Assembly (NCBI GenBank): GCA_002361735.1
Contig: DETS01000091.1
Location: forward strand, 9,262-22,554
Direction of reading: 5' to 3'
Length of the DNA stretch: 13,293 bases
Origin: Lachnospiraceae bacterium UBA3282
GTDB taxonomy: Bacteria > Bacillota > Clostridia > Lachnospirales > Lachnospiraceae
This document shows positions 1-6,884 of this stretch, one piece after another. Position numbers and translations under genes: made by a program. Position 1 is the stretch's first letter. Each line of letters opens with the position of its first letter. A model generated the notes under the pieces. It had not been told where the DNA came from, searched no databases, and saw only the letters and a list, made by a program, of their open reading frames with translations.

Positions 1-1131
1 GTCAACCGCCGCTCCAACGATGTGCCGCGCGCCTCTTTTACGCCTGACGAGGTCTGCGAGCTGACCATGGAATTTTACAGGCGCAATTATATAGAAGGTT
101 TGTTTTTGAGTTCGGGTATCCTTTACAGCCCGAACTACACGATGGAGCTGATCTGCGAAACGGTGCACAGGCTGCGCACGATCCATCGGTTTCAGGGTTA
201 CATCCATATCAAGGCGATTCCCGGGGCGGATCCGCTGCTGATTCAAAAAGCGGGATTTCTGGCGGACCGCATGAGCGTGAATCTGGAGATGGCGACGGCG
301 GAGGGGCTTAGAGCGATTGCGCCCAATAAGCACCGCAAAAATATTTTAGCGCCCATGCGCCAGATCCAGAACGGCATCACGGCAAACAAAAATGAAATTA
401 CCTTATATAAACACGCGCCGCATTTTTGTGAGGCGGGACAGTCCACACAGATGGTGATCGGCGCCCTGCCGGAGAGCGATTACCAGATCATGTCGGTAGC
501 GGAGAACCTTTATGAGAAGTTTTCCCTAAAGAGGGTGTATTACTCGGCGTTTGTCAATGTGAATGAAGATAAGGAGCTGCCCGCCCTTTCCGGGGGACCG
601 CCGCTCCTTCGCGAGCATAGATTATATCAGGCGGATTGGCTGCTGCGGTTTTATGATTTTAAAGTGGAGGAATTGTTGACGCAGCAGCGTCCTAATTTTA
701 ATATGGCGATCGACCCGAAGGCGGACTGGGCGGTGCATCATTTGGAACAGTTTCCGGTGGAGATCAATCGGGCGGATTATCATACGCTTTTGCGCGTGCC
801 CGGGCTGGGAGTCAAGAGCGCCAGACGGATCGTGGCAGCCAGACGCTTTGGCAATCTGACCTTTGCGGACTTAAAAAAGATCGGTGTCGTCTTAAAGCGG
901 GCGCTCTATTTCATCACCTGCAACGGCAGAATGATGTATCCCACGAAGATTGACGAGGACTATATCGTGCGAAATCTTGTGTGGCAGAATCAGATGGGCA
1001 GAGGGGAGAAGCTGCCGTTTCTGGCAGACGGTACGAGCTATCGGCAGATGTCGCTTTACGAGATACCAGCGTTTGATAGCGATAATGACCGGGTAAGTCA
1101 GTTTAAGGCGTTGCAGACAAGTGTAGGCTGA
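1..1131 (+). CDS. Putative DNA modification/repair radical SAM protein (TIGR03916 family), 5' end missing
   Basis: The frame is open from base 1, so the gene begins upstream of the window; about 376 C-terminal residues are present. The first visible residues (VNRRSNDVPRASFTP) match the stretch that in this family directly follows the last cysteine of the radical-SAM CxxxCxxC motif, so the 4Fe-4S cysteines should lie just before base 1. The middle part reads as a radical-SAM barrel (LFLSSGI, then HIKAIPGA and LEMATAEG). The C-terminal part has a helix-hairpin-helix segment near bases 787-840 (LLRVPGLGVKSARRIVAARR), a non-specific DNA-binding motif. In known genomes the family is paired with TIGR03915 proteins, and some of those are fused to a uracil-DNA-glycosylase-like domain, hence the proposed repair role; the reaction is unknown. 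The partner gene follows 76 bases downstream. The internal GTG at base 22 is not the real start. Confidence 0.88.
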   Translation, partial: VNRRSNDVPRASFTPDEVCELTMEFYRRNYIEGLFLSSGILYSPNYTMELICETVHRLRTIHRFQGYIHIKAIPGADPLLIQKAGFLADRMSVNLEMATAEGLRAIAPNKHRKNILAPMRQIQNGITANKNEITLYKHAPHFCEAGQSTQMVIGALPESDYQIMSVAENLYEKFSLKRVYYSAFVNVNEDKELPALSGGPPLLREHRLYQADWLLRFYDFKVEELLTQQRPNFNMAIDPKADWAVHHLEQFPVEINRADYHTLLRVPGLGVKSARRIVAARRFGNLTFADLKKIGVVLKRALYFITCNGRMMYPTKIDEDYIVRNLVWQNQMGRGEKLPFLADGTSYRQMSLYEIPAFDSDNDRVSQFKALQTSVG

Positions 1132-1132
1132 C

Positions 1133-1150
1133 GCAGACGCAGCAGTCTGC
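1133..1150 (+). other. Small hairpin between the radical-SAM gene and its partner
   Basis: GCAGAC (1133-1138) and GTCTGC (1145-1150) pair perfectly around a 6-base loop, immediately after the stop codon at 1129-1131. No T-run follows, so it is not a convincing terminator. It could mark an mRNA processing or stabilising site within a two-gene operon, or be chance. Confidence 0.3.
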
Positions 1151-1207
1151 ATTTGCCAAGGATGACAGCATCTGAGATTTGGGAACGGACGCAGAGGATA
1201 TCATATT

Positions 1208-2002
1208 ATGGAAGAAAAGTATCTGATCTGCGAAGATTCGTTAGAAGGGATCTTCACAGGAATTTATGAAGCTTATGCCTTAAGGGAGGGGCATGAACAT
1301 CTCCATCTGCAGATTGGAGAGGAAGAAAATCTGCGCTTATTTGCAACGTATGTGCATATTGTTCCCGATCCTGTCAAAACTGATAAGGTAGTAAGGACAT
1401 TGCAGACAAGGCTGGGCGAGCATGTGTACCATTCCCTCTGCCGCGCAGCGGCCTCCTGCTATCCCGATAAGGGCGAGGCGGTTTATCAGACGGTAGTGGA
1501 TGCGCTCACGGCGGGAAGCGGCAGACGGGTGATGGAAAACGTCAGGAACCCTCATGTGGCGAGGTGCTTTGAGCTGGCGCGGTTTACGGCAAATGAAGCG
1601 CACTATGAGATCGAGTTCATCCGTTTTCAGGAGCTTGCGGCGGGGAATGATGCGGGTGACAGCGTTCTTTTTGCAAAAATCGGACCGAAAAACAATGTGG
1701 TGCCCTTTGTGATGCCTCACTTTGCGGACAGACTGAGCATCGAAAATTTCATGATCCATGATGAGCATCGAAAACTTTTCGGGGTACATCCTGCGGGAGA
1801 GGAGTGGTATCTGGTGACGGCAGCAGCGGATTTTTTGCCCGGGGAGTCGGCATGGTCCGCAAAAGAGCAGGAATATCAGGAGCTGTTTCGGACCTTTCAC
1901 CGCACGATTGCCATTAAGAGCCGTGAAAACAGGAAATTGCAGAGGCAGATGTGCGCTTATCGTTACCAAGATTATATGCTGGAATTTGAGCAAAAGCGAT
2001 AA
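1208..2002 (+). CDS. TIGR03915/DUF4130 family putative DNA metabolism protein, partner of the radical SAM protein
   Basis: A 264-residue protein. The C-terminal half carries the DUF4130-type core: an IRFQEL segment, then LFAKIGPKNNVVPFVMPHFA and a DEHRKLFGVH stretch, which is the family's conserved block. The start ATG has an AGAGGA site 9 bases upstream (1193-1198). The family is known almost only as the genomic companion of the TIGR03916 radical-SAM protein, which precedes it here, so the two are probably co-transcribed and act together on damaged or modified DNA. In other species a member may be fused to a uracil-DNA-glycosylase-like domain (TIGR03914); that extension is absent here, as the protein ends soon after the DUF4130 core in a charged tail. 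No catalytic residues can be assigned. Family call is secure; molecular function is unknown. Confidence 0.85.
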   Translation: MEEKYLICEDSLEGIFTGIYEAYALREGHEHLHLQIGEEENLRLFATYVHIVPDPVKTDKVVRTLQTRLGEHVYHSLCRAAASCYPDKGEAVYQTVVDALTAGSGRRVMENVRNPHVARCFELARFTANEAHYEIEFIRFQELAAGNDAGDSVLFAKIGPKNNVVPFVMPHFADRLSIENFMIHDEHRKLFGVHPAGEEWYLVTAAADFLPGESAWSAKEQEYQELFRTFHRTIAIKSRENRKLQRQMCAYRYQDYMLEFEQKR

Positions 2003-2136
2003 AATGCAGACTCGCGGGAACGGGAAAACCTGAGATAATAGGCAGTTTTCACAAAAAAGCTTTTGAAGCTCAAAATAATTATGTAAATTTATGCAGATTG
2101 CCCAAAATTGTATTCTAACAGAAACAAAATACCCTC
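2003..2136. other. Intergenic DNA after the radical-SAM operon
   Basis: AT-rich stretch with no coding signal. It holds a small stem, AGCTT-TTG-AAGCT, at about 2059-2071. On the plus strand the stem has no T-run behind it; on the minus strand it is followed by a T-run, but there is no minus-strand gene it could end. I see no clear plus-strand terminator for the preceding operon. Confidence 0.35.
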
Positions 2137-2164
2137 TTTACAAATGAAAATATTGGAGTATAAT
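2137..2164 (+). promoter_or_regulatory. Sigma-A-type promoter of the HPr-like gene
   Basis: TTTACA at 2137-2142 and a perfect TATAAT at 2159-2164 are separated by 16 bases, in AT-rich DNA. Transcription would begin near 2171 and give a leader of about 55 bases. Confidence 0.7.
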
Positions 2165-2182
2165 CAACTCAAATGAGGAGCA

Positions 2183-2197
2183 AGAAAACGTTTTTCT
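2183..2197 (+). promoter_or_regulatory. Candidate cre-like / LacI-family operator before the HPr-like gene
   Basis: The sequence AGAAAACGTTTTTCT is a near-palindrome with the AAAACGTTTT core typical of CcpA and other LacI-family sites. The outer bases differ from the cre consensus (TGWAANCGNTNWCA). It lies just downstream of the predicted transcription start, a position where a bound repressor would block elongation. The regulator is not identified. Confidence 0.4.
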
Positions 2198-2225
2198 ATG
2201 ATGTGAATGGAAATGAGGTGAAATT

Positions 2226-2450
2226 ATGCAACACAAAATCAAATTGAGACCGGACGAGGTAAAGGACTTTGTCTCTGCTGCTACGAGGTGTGACTGCGAT
2301 GTGGACATTTCCTACAACAGCTTTATCGTGGATGCAAAATCCATCATCGGCGTGCTGGGGTTGAATTTCAATCAGATTTTAACCGTTGCGTACAACGGCT
2401 ACGATGCTGACTTTGAGAGACATCTCAGGAAATGGGCGGTAGCGGTATAA
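2226..2450 (+). CDS. HPr-like protein lacking the active-site histidine
   Basis: A 74-residue protein with an HPr-type fold: after a short first strand and helix, residues 25-48 (VDISYNSFIVDAKSIIGVLGL region) match the HPr stretch around regulatory Ser46, with Ser39 in the matching place followed by IIGVLGL. The HPr active-site loop GLHARPA, whose His15 carries phosphate in sugar transport, is missing: the equivalent segment is LRPDEVKDFV and looks shortened by a few residues. The protein therefore cannot act as an ordinary PTS phosphocarrier. By analogy with Bacillus Crh, a regulatory role through Ser phosphorylation is possible, but that is inference. The ribosome site GAGGTG lies about 6 bases before the ATG. 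The gene forms its own unit, with promoter and terminator, between the repair genes. Confidence 0.75.
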   Translation: MQHKIKLRPDEVKDFVSAATRCDCDVDISYNSFIVDAKSIIGVLGLNFNQILTVAYNGYDADFERHLRKWAVAV

Positions 2451-2470
2451 ATTTCGGTCAAAGCGAACAC

Positions 2471-2526
2471 ATTGACTCCCTATGTAAGATAACGTAAGAT
2501 TATCTTATGTAGGGAGTCAATTTTTT
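2471..2526 (+). terminator. Strong intrinsic terminator after the HPr-like gene
   Basis: Bases 2471-2492 pair with 2500-2521 over 22 positions, with two G-U wobbles in RNA, around a 7-base loop. Six T residues follow (2521-2526). It begins 21 bases after the HPr-like stop codon. Confidence 0.88.
2472..2500 (+). promoter_or_regulatory. Probable promoter of the helicase-nuclease gene, nested inside the terminator
   Basis: TTGACT at 2472-2477 and TAAGAT at 2495-2500 are separated by 17 bases. The -35 lies in the left arm of the terminator and the -10 mostly in its loop. Transcription would start near 2507, inside the right arm, so the new transcript could not fold the terminator. Leader length to the helicase ATG is about 62 bases. 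Confidence 0.5.
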
Positions 2527-2568
2527 GCGCGCATCTGCTTATGCGCTTTAAAGGGAAGGTATTACGAC

Positions 2569-5061
2569 ATGGAAGTACGCATTTCCGTGCGGAGTCTGGT
2601 AGAATTTATCCTGCGCTCCGGCGATATCGACAATCGAAAAGCGGCGTCCGCCGGGGATGCGATGCAGGAGGGCGGACGGATCCACCGTATGATTCAGCGG
2701 CGGATGGGACCGGAGTATCGGGCGGAGGTTGGACTTCGCTATGTCCATGACGCGGGGGAGTACGAGATCGTCGTGGAGGGCCGCGCCGATGGCATTATTA
2801 CGGAAGTCGTCAGGGAAGCGTTACCGCAGCCGGCGATCGAGGAGAAAACAGACGACAGTGAGGCACGCCTGACCGTGACACCGGGACAGGAGCAGACGAT
2901 ACAAAAAGTTACGGTAACGATAGACGAGATCAAAGGAACGTATCATGATTTAAAGAAGATGAAGGGACCCGTCCCCGTACATCTGGCGCAGGCCAAGTGC
3001 TATGCTTATATCTATGCGGAACAAAACGGCCTTTCCGATATTCGGGTGCGCATGACCTACTGTCATATGGAGACAGAGGAGATCCGCTATTTTTATGAAG
3101 ACTATACTTACATAGAATTGAAATGTTGGTTTGAAGATGTGATGGAGCAGTACCGCAAGTGGGCGGATTACAGCTTTCAGTGGCAGAAACTGCGGCAGAC
3201 GTCCATCAAAGAGCTGGAATTTCCCTTTTCCTACAGAGAGGGACAAAAGGAACTTGCCGGGGACGTCTATCGGACGATTTACCATAAAAGGAAGCTTTTT
3301 ATCGAAGCGCCGACCGGGGTGGGCAAGACGATTTCTACTGTCTTTCCCGCAGTGAAGGCGATGGGCGAAGGGCTTTGTGAAAAAATATTTTACCTGACGG
3401 CTAAGACCATCACCCGCACGGTAGCGGACGATACCATCACAATCTTGCGGGAGCAGGGACTCAAGCTGAAAAGTGTCATATTGACCGCTAAGGACAAAAT
3501 CTGTTTTCTGGAGGAAACCGCCTGTAATCCTGTGTCCTGCCCCTATGCAAAAGGGCATTACGATAGGGTAAACGAGGCGATGTATGACCTGTTGACTCAT
3601 GAGGACAATTACACCAGAGAGGCGATAGAGACCTATGCCGAGAAGCATCGGGTCTGCCCCTTTGAGCTGTGTCTGGATATGAGTCTCTTTGCGGATGCCG
3701 TGATCTGCGATTACAATTACCTCTTTGATCCGCATGTTTATCTGCGGCGGTTTTTCTCGGAGGGGATACAGGGCGAGTATGTCTTTTTGGTGGACGAGGC
3801 GCATAATCTGGTAGAACGGGGCAGAGAGATGTACAGCGCCGTGCTGTGTAAAGAAGACTTTCTGGAGCTGAAAAAGCTGGTAAAGCCTTATGATGAGCGT
3901 ATTTCCAAGAATCTGGATAAGTGCAATAAGGAGCTGCTTGCCCTGAAAAGAGAGTGCGGAGACTGCCGTGTGGAGACGACGATCGAGGGATTGGTGCGCG
4001 CATTGATACGGCTGGGCGGGGCCATGGAAGATCATCTGGAGGACCGGGAGGACAGCCCTGTGCGGGAGGAGATCCTTGCGTTTTATTTTGAAGTATCTCA
4101 TTTTCTGGAAATGTATGAGCTGGCGGACGAAAATTATATGACCTATTCGGAATTGCGGGAGGATGGCAGTTTCATCGTAAAGCTGTTCTGCGTGAATCCC
4201 GCGGTCAATCTGAAAAACTGCATGATGCGCGGCAGGAGCACGATCCTGTTTTCAGCCACCCTTCTGCCCATTCAGTATTACAAGACCCTTCTGGGGGCGG
4301 AGGAAGGCGACTATGAAGTCTACGCCAGATCGGTCTTTCGGCCGGATAAGCTGGGGCTGTATATCGGCAGCGACGTGACCAGCCGCTACGCGCGCAGGGG
4401 GGAGGCGGAGTATTATCGGATTGCGTCCTATCTGCACCAGGTGATCAGCCAAAGACAGGGGAACTATCTGGCTTTTTTCCCTTCTCATGCCTTTTTACAG
4501 CGGGTCTACGAAATCTATCAGACACAGTTTAATGAGGCGGGAGAGGTGGAATGCGTCTTGCAGGAAAGCCATATGAACGAAGAGGCGAGAGAGGCGTTTT
4601 TGAACCGCTTCCGCGGGAATGAAGATTGTGACCTGCAAAGTTTGATTCAAATGGAAATCGAGGAGGAGGACGAGAGCAGCCTTCTGGGGTTTTGTGTGAT
4701 GGGCGGGATTTTCAGCGAAGGAATCGACTTAAAGAATGACAGCCTGATCGGCGCGGTTATTGTGGGAACGGGCATTCCTCAGGTCTGCCATGAGAGGGAG
4801 ATCCTGCGGCGGTATTTTGAGAACCGGGGAGAGAACGGTTTTGATTATGCTTACCGCTATCCCGGTATGAATAAGGTGCTGCAGGCGGCGGGCAGGGTAA
4901 TCCGCACGGAGGAAGATTTTGGCATTGCCGTATTGCTCGACGAGAGGTTTCTTTCACCGGCTTATCGACAGCTTTTTCCAAGGGAATGGCAGAATTGGCA
5001 GGCGATTACAGTTGACCAAATAGGTCGAAAAGTGGAACGGTTTTGGGATGAGTGGCTGTAA
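2569..5061 (+). CDS. Cas4/RecB-type nuclease fused to an XPD/DinG-type Fe-S ATP-dependent DNA helicase
   Basis: An 830-residue superfamily 2 helicase with an N-terminal nuclease domain. Residues 1-200 show the PD-(D/E)XK pattern of RecB/Cas4 nucleases: His39, Asp74 (GRADG), Glu120-x-Lys122 (DEIKGT) and the Gln141-x3-Tyr145 motif. The helicase part has Walker A APTGVGKT at 247-254, a DEAH box at 409-412 and motif VI QAAGRVIR at 772-779. Cys312, Cys319, Cys324 and Cys363 lie between Walker A and DEAH, where XPD-type helicases bind a 4Fe-4S cluster. XPD/DinG enzymes unwind DNA in the 5'-3' direction; with the nuclease this suggests processing of damaged or branched DNA. Similar fusions occur as unstudied clostridial proteins. 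The start follows an AAGGGAAGG ribosome site. There is no accessory Cas gene nearby, so a CRISPR role is not supported. Confidence 0.88.
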   Translation: MEVRISVRSLVEFILRSGDIDNRKAASAGDAMQEGGRIHRMIQRRMGPEYRAEVGLRYVHDAGEYEIVVEGRADGIITEVVREALPQPAIEEKTDDSEARLTVTPGQEQTIQKVTVTIDEIKGTYHDLKKMKGPVPVHLAQAKCYAYIYAEQNGLSDIRVRMTYCHMETEEIRYFYEDYTYIELKCWFEDVMEQYRKWADYSFQWQKLRQTSIKELEFPFSYREGQKELAGDVYRTIYHKRKLFIEAPTGVGKTISTVFPAVKAMGEGLCEKIFYLTAKTITRTVADDTITILREQGLKLKSVILTAKDKICFLEETACNPVSCPYAKGHYDRVNEAMYDLLTHEDNYTREAIETYAEKHRVCPFELCLDMSLFADAVICDYNYLFDPHVYLRRFFSEGIQGEYVFLVDEAHNLVERGREMYSAVLCKEDFLELKKLVKPYDERISKNLDKCNKELLALKRECGDCRVETTIEGLVRALIRLGGAMEDHLEDREDSPVREEILAFYFEVSHFLEMYELADENYMTYSELREDGSFIVKLFCVNPAVNLKNCMMRGRSTILFSATLLPIQYYKTLLGAEEGDYEVYARSVFRPDKLGLYIGSDVTSRYARRGEAEYYRIASYLHQVISQRQGNYLAFFPSHAFLQRVYEIYQTQFNEAGEVECVLQESHMNEEAREAFLNRFRGNEDCDLQSLIQMEIEEEDESSLLGFCVMGGIFSEGIDLKNDSLIGAVIVGTGIPQVCHEREILRRYFENRGENGFDYAYRYPGMNKVLQAAGRVIRTEEDFGIAVLLDERFLSPAYRQLFPREWQNWQAITVDQIGRKVERFWDEWL

Positions 5062-5486
5062 AGAGCGTATTTTGCGGGAGACTCAATAAGTCAACGCAAA
5101 AAGAAGGCAGATACGGATCACGGGGCAGCGGCAGCAGGATTGACCTTTCGCGTCAAGGGACAAAATGTGATTGACTCTGAGAAAACAAGATTCGACATAA
5201 ACGGTCAATTATTTTTCGTAAAAAAATCCTCTTTCGACAAAAAGGTGATAGGAAAAAACGAATATGACAGACAAATTAAGATATAATTACACGACATATG
5301 ACAGGATGTGACGAAGCTGTCAATGTGGATAACTTTGTGGAAATTGGGGATTTCTCGACTCCCAATGGGGTGTTTTTGAAAAAATAGACAGCAAAATTTG
5401 TGGAAAAGTCGATACACGGATTTTAGTTTACAAAACTGCCAACCTGTTTGGTCAATTTCTGTCGCCGGGGGTTCGCAAGAAGATAT
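5062..5486. other. Long AT-rich intergenic region upstream of the amylase promoter
   Basis: About 425 bases with no convincing gene. It contains three DnaA-box-like words on the minus strand, several TTGAC/GTCAA and TCGAC/GTCGA words, and small inverted repeats: TTGAC-GTCAA at 5140-5156, TGACAG-CTGTCA at 5299-5322 and ATTGGG-CCCAAT at about 5344-5366. A T-run after the last pair (about 5373-5377) could make a weak terminator. No clear terminator follows the helicase gene directly. Confidence 0.5.
5324..5407 (-). other. Cluster of DnaA-box-like 9-mers
   Basis: TGTGGATAA at 5324-5332 is the exact complement of the DnaA box TTATCCACA. TGTGGAAAT at 5336-5344 and TGTGGAAAA at 5399-5407 are close variants in the same orientation; the last fits TTWTNCACA. 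Whether DnaA binds here is unknown, and no replication genes are nearby. Confidence 0.35.
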
Positions 5487-5516
5487 TTGACGCGATATGG
5501 CAATTAGTGGTATACT
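5487..5516 (+). promoter_or_regulatory. Promoter of the amylase gene
   Basis: TTGACG at 5487-5492 and TATACT at 5511-5516 are separated by 18 bases. The predicted start near 5523 gives a leader of about 50 bases before the ATG at 5572. The in-frame ATG at 5497 lies inside this promoter and cannot be the translation start if the promoter is real. Confidence 0.55.
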
Positions 5517-5571
5517 GGTGCAGGATAAACTACAAGATATTGATATTAACATTTTATTGGAGGAAATGGCA

Positions 5572-6882
5572 ATGTGGGCTTTTGAAAGTGTATTTTATCA
5601 AATATATCCGTTGGGGTTCTGCGGAGCACCTTTTGAGAACGACGGGCAGCTGACGCATCGGATCCTGAAGGTGAATGACTGGATCCCTCATATGAAGAAA
5701 CTGGGGATCGACGCGATTTACTTTTCCCCGGTTTTTGAGTCGGATACGCATGGTTATAATACGAGGGATTATCACACCATCGACTGCCGCCTGGGAACCA
5801 ACGAAGATTTTAAGGCGGTCTGCGATAAGCTGCATGAAAATGGCATCAAGGTGGTGTTGGATGGGGTGTTCAACCATGTGGGAAGAGGCTTCTGGGCATT
5901 TCAGGATGTGTTGAAGAATCGCGAGAACTCGCCCTATCTTTCCTGGTTCAACATCAATCTGGGAGGAAATTCCAACTATAATGATGGTCTGTGGTACGAG
6001 GGTTGGGAAGGAAATTACGATCTGGTGAAGCTCAATCTGCGTCACGGCGATGTGATAGGCCACATTCTGGACAGCGTAAAGGGATGGGTGGAGGAATTTG
6101 ATATCGATGGTCTGCGTCTTGATGTGGCTTACTGCTTGGATCATGATTTTGTCAGGAGGCTGAGGGCGTTTACAGACAGCTTAAAGCCTGAATTTTTCTT
6201 ATTGGGAGAGATGCTGCACGGCGATTACAACCAGATGGTCAACGACCAGATGCTGCACTCCTCCACGAATTACGAATGCTACAAGGGGCTGTTCTCCAGC
6301 TTCAACAGTATGAATATGTTTGAGATCAATCATTCTCTGCTCCGACAGTTCGGACCGGAAAACTGGTGCCTCTACCGTGGCAAGCATCTGCTTTCCTTTG
6401 TGGATAACCATGATGTGAGCCGTATTGCCAGCAACTTGACAAACGAAAAGCATCTGCCGCTCATCTATGCGTTATGTTTCGGTATGCCGGGCATCCCCTG
6501 TGTGTACTACGGCAGCGAGTGGGGCGCAAAGGCGAATAAGAGCGAGGGAGACCCTGCGCTGCGCGCCTGCTTCGAGGAACCGGTGTGGAATGAACTCTCC
6601 GAATGGATCAGTAAGCTTGCCGAGGCGAAAAAGGGATCAAAGGCGCTTAACTACGGCGATTTCAGATCTGTGGTACTGACCAATAAACAGTGTATCTTTG
6701 AAAGAAAATGCGACGGAGAGAGAGTGCTGGTGGCGATCAATGCGGACGGGGAGGAGTATACCGCGCACTTTGACGCGGGCTGCGGCATGGCAGTCGATCT
6801 CATTACCGGGGAGGGCCACGATTTTGGCGGCGGCAGCACCCTGCCCGCCTACAGCGCGTACTTTTGGCGGATGGAACACTAA
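5572..6882 (+). CDS. GH13 alpha-amylase family glycoside hydrolase (maltodextrin-degrading type)
   Basis: The start at 5572 (MWAFESVFYQIYPLG) is chosen because GGAGG at 5559-5563 is 8 bases upstream; the in-frame ATG at 5566 is too close and the one at 5497 overlaps the promoter. The product is 436 residues. All GH13 conserved regions are visible: DGVFNH (Asp97-His102), GLRLDVA with the nucleophile Asp184, GEMLHG with the acid/base Glu213, and FVDNHD with the transition-state Asp281. There is no signal peptide, so it acts in the cytoplasm, probably on imported maltodextrins or cyclodextrins. It is much shorter than classical neopullulanases or cyclomaltodextrinases (about 580 residues) and lacks their N-terminal carbohydrate-binding domain. 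No transporter gene is adjacent. Family is certain; exact substrate is not. Confidence 0.92.
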   Translation: MWAFESVFYQIYPLGFCGAPFENDGQLTHRILKVNDWIPHMKKLGIDAIYFSPVFESDTHGYNTRDYHTIDCRLGTNEDFKAVCDKLHENGIKVVLDGVFNHVGRGFWAFQDVLKNRENSPYLSWFNINLGGNSNYNDGLWYEGWEGNYDLVKLNLRHGDVIGHILDSVKGWVEEFDIDGLRLDVAYCLDHDFVRRLRAFTDSLKPEFFLLGEMLHGDYNQMVNDQMLHSSTNYECYKGLFSSFNSMNMFEINHSLLRQFGPENWCLYRGKHLLSFVDNHDVSRIASNLTNEKHLPLIYALCFGMPGIPCVYYGSEWGAKANKSEGDPALRACFEEPVWNELSEWISKLAEAKKGSKALNYGDFRSVVLTNKQCIFERKCDGERVLVAINADGEEYTAHFDAGCGMAVDLITGEGHDFGGGSTLPAYSAYFWRMEH

Positions 6883-6884
6883 CA

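Noticed and set aside
1337..1993. 218-codon minus-strand open frame opposite the DUF4130 gene
   Set aside because: It is antisense to a recognised family member and its translation has no recognisable domain.
2569..3200. Cas4-like nuclease motifs as evidence for a CRISPR-Cas locus
   Set aside because: No direct-repeat array and no other cas gene in the window. The motifs are general to RecB/Cas4 nucleases and are fused to a repair-type helicase.
2950..4101. 383-codon minus-strand open frame opposite the helicase-nuclease
   Set aside because: It lies wholly inside a well-supported gene with complete motifs. Its translation shows no family resemblance, and it is explained by codon bias of the real frame.
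5205..5552. 115-codon minus-strand open frame in the amylase upstream region
   Set aside because: It runs through the amylase promoter and start region. It is low-complexity (Ser/Ile/Cys/Phe-rich) with no good ribosome site.
5497..5571. Upstream in-frame ATG extending the amylase by 25 residues
   Set aside because: It lies between the -35 and -10 boxes of the likely promoter, lacks a ribosome site, and adds residues not typical of the family N-terminus.
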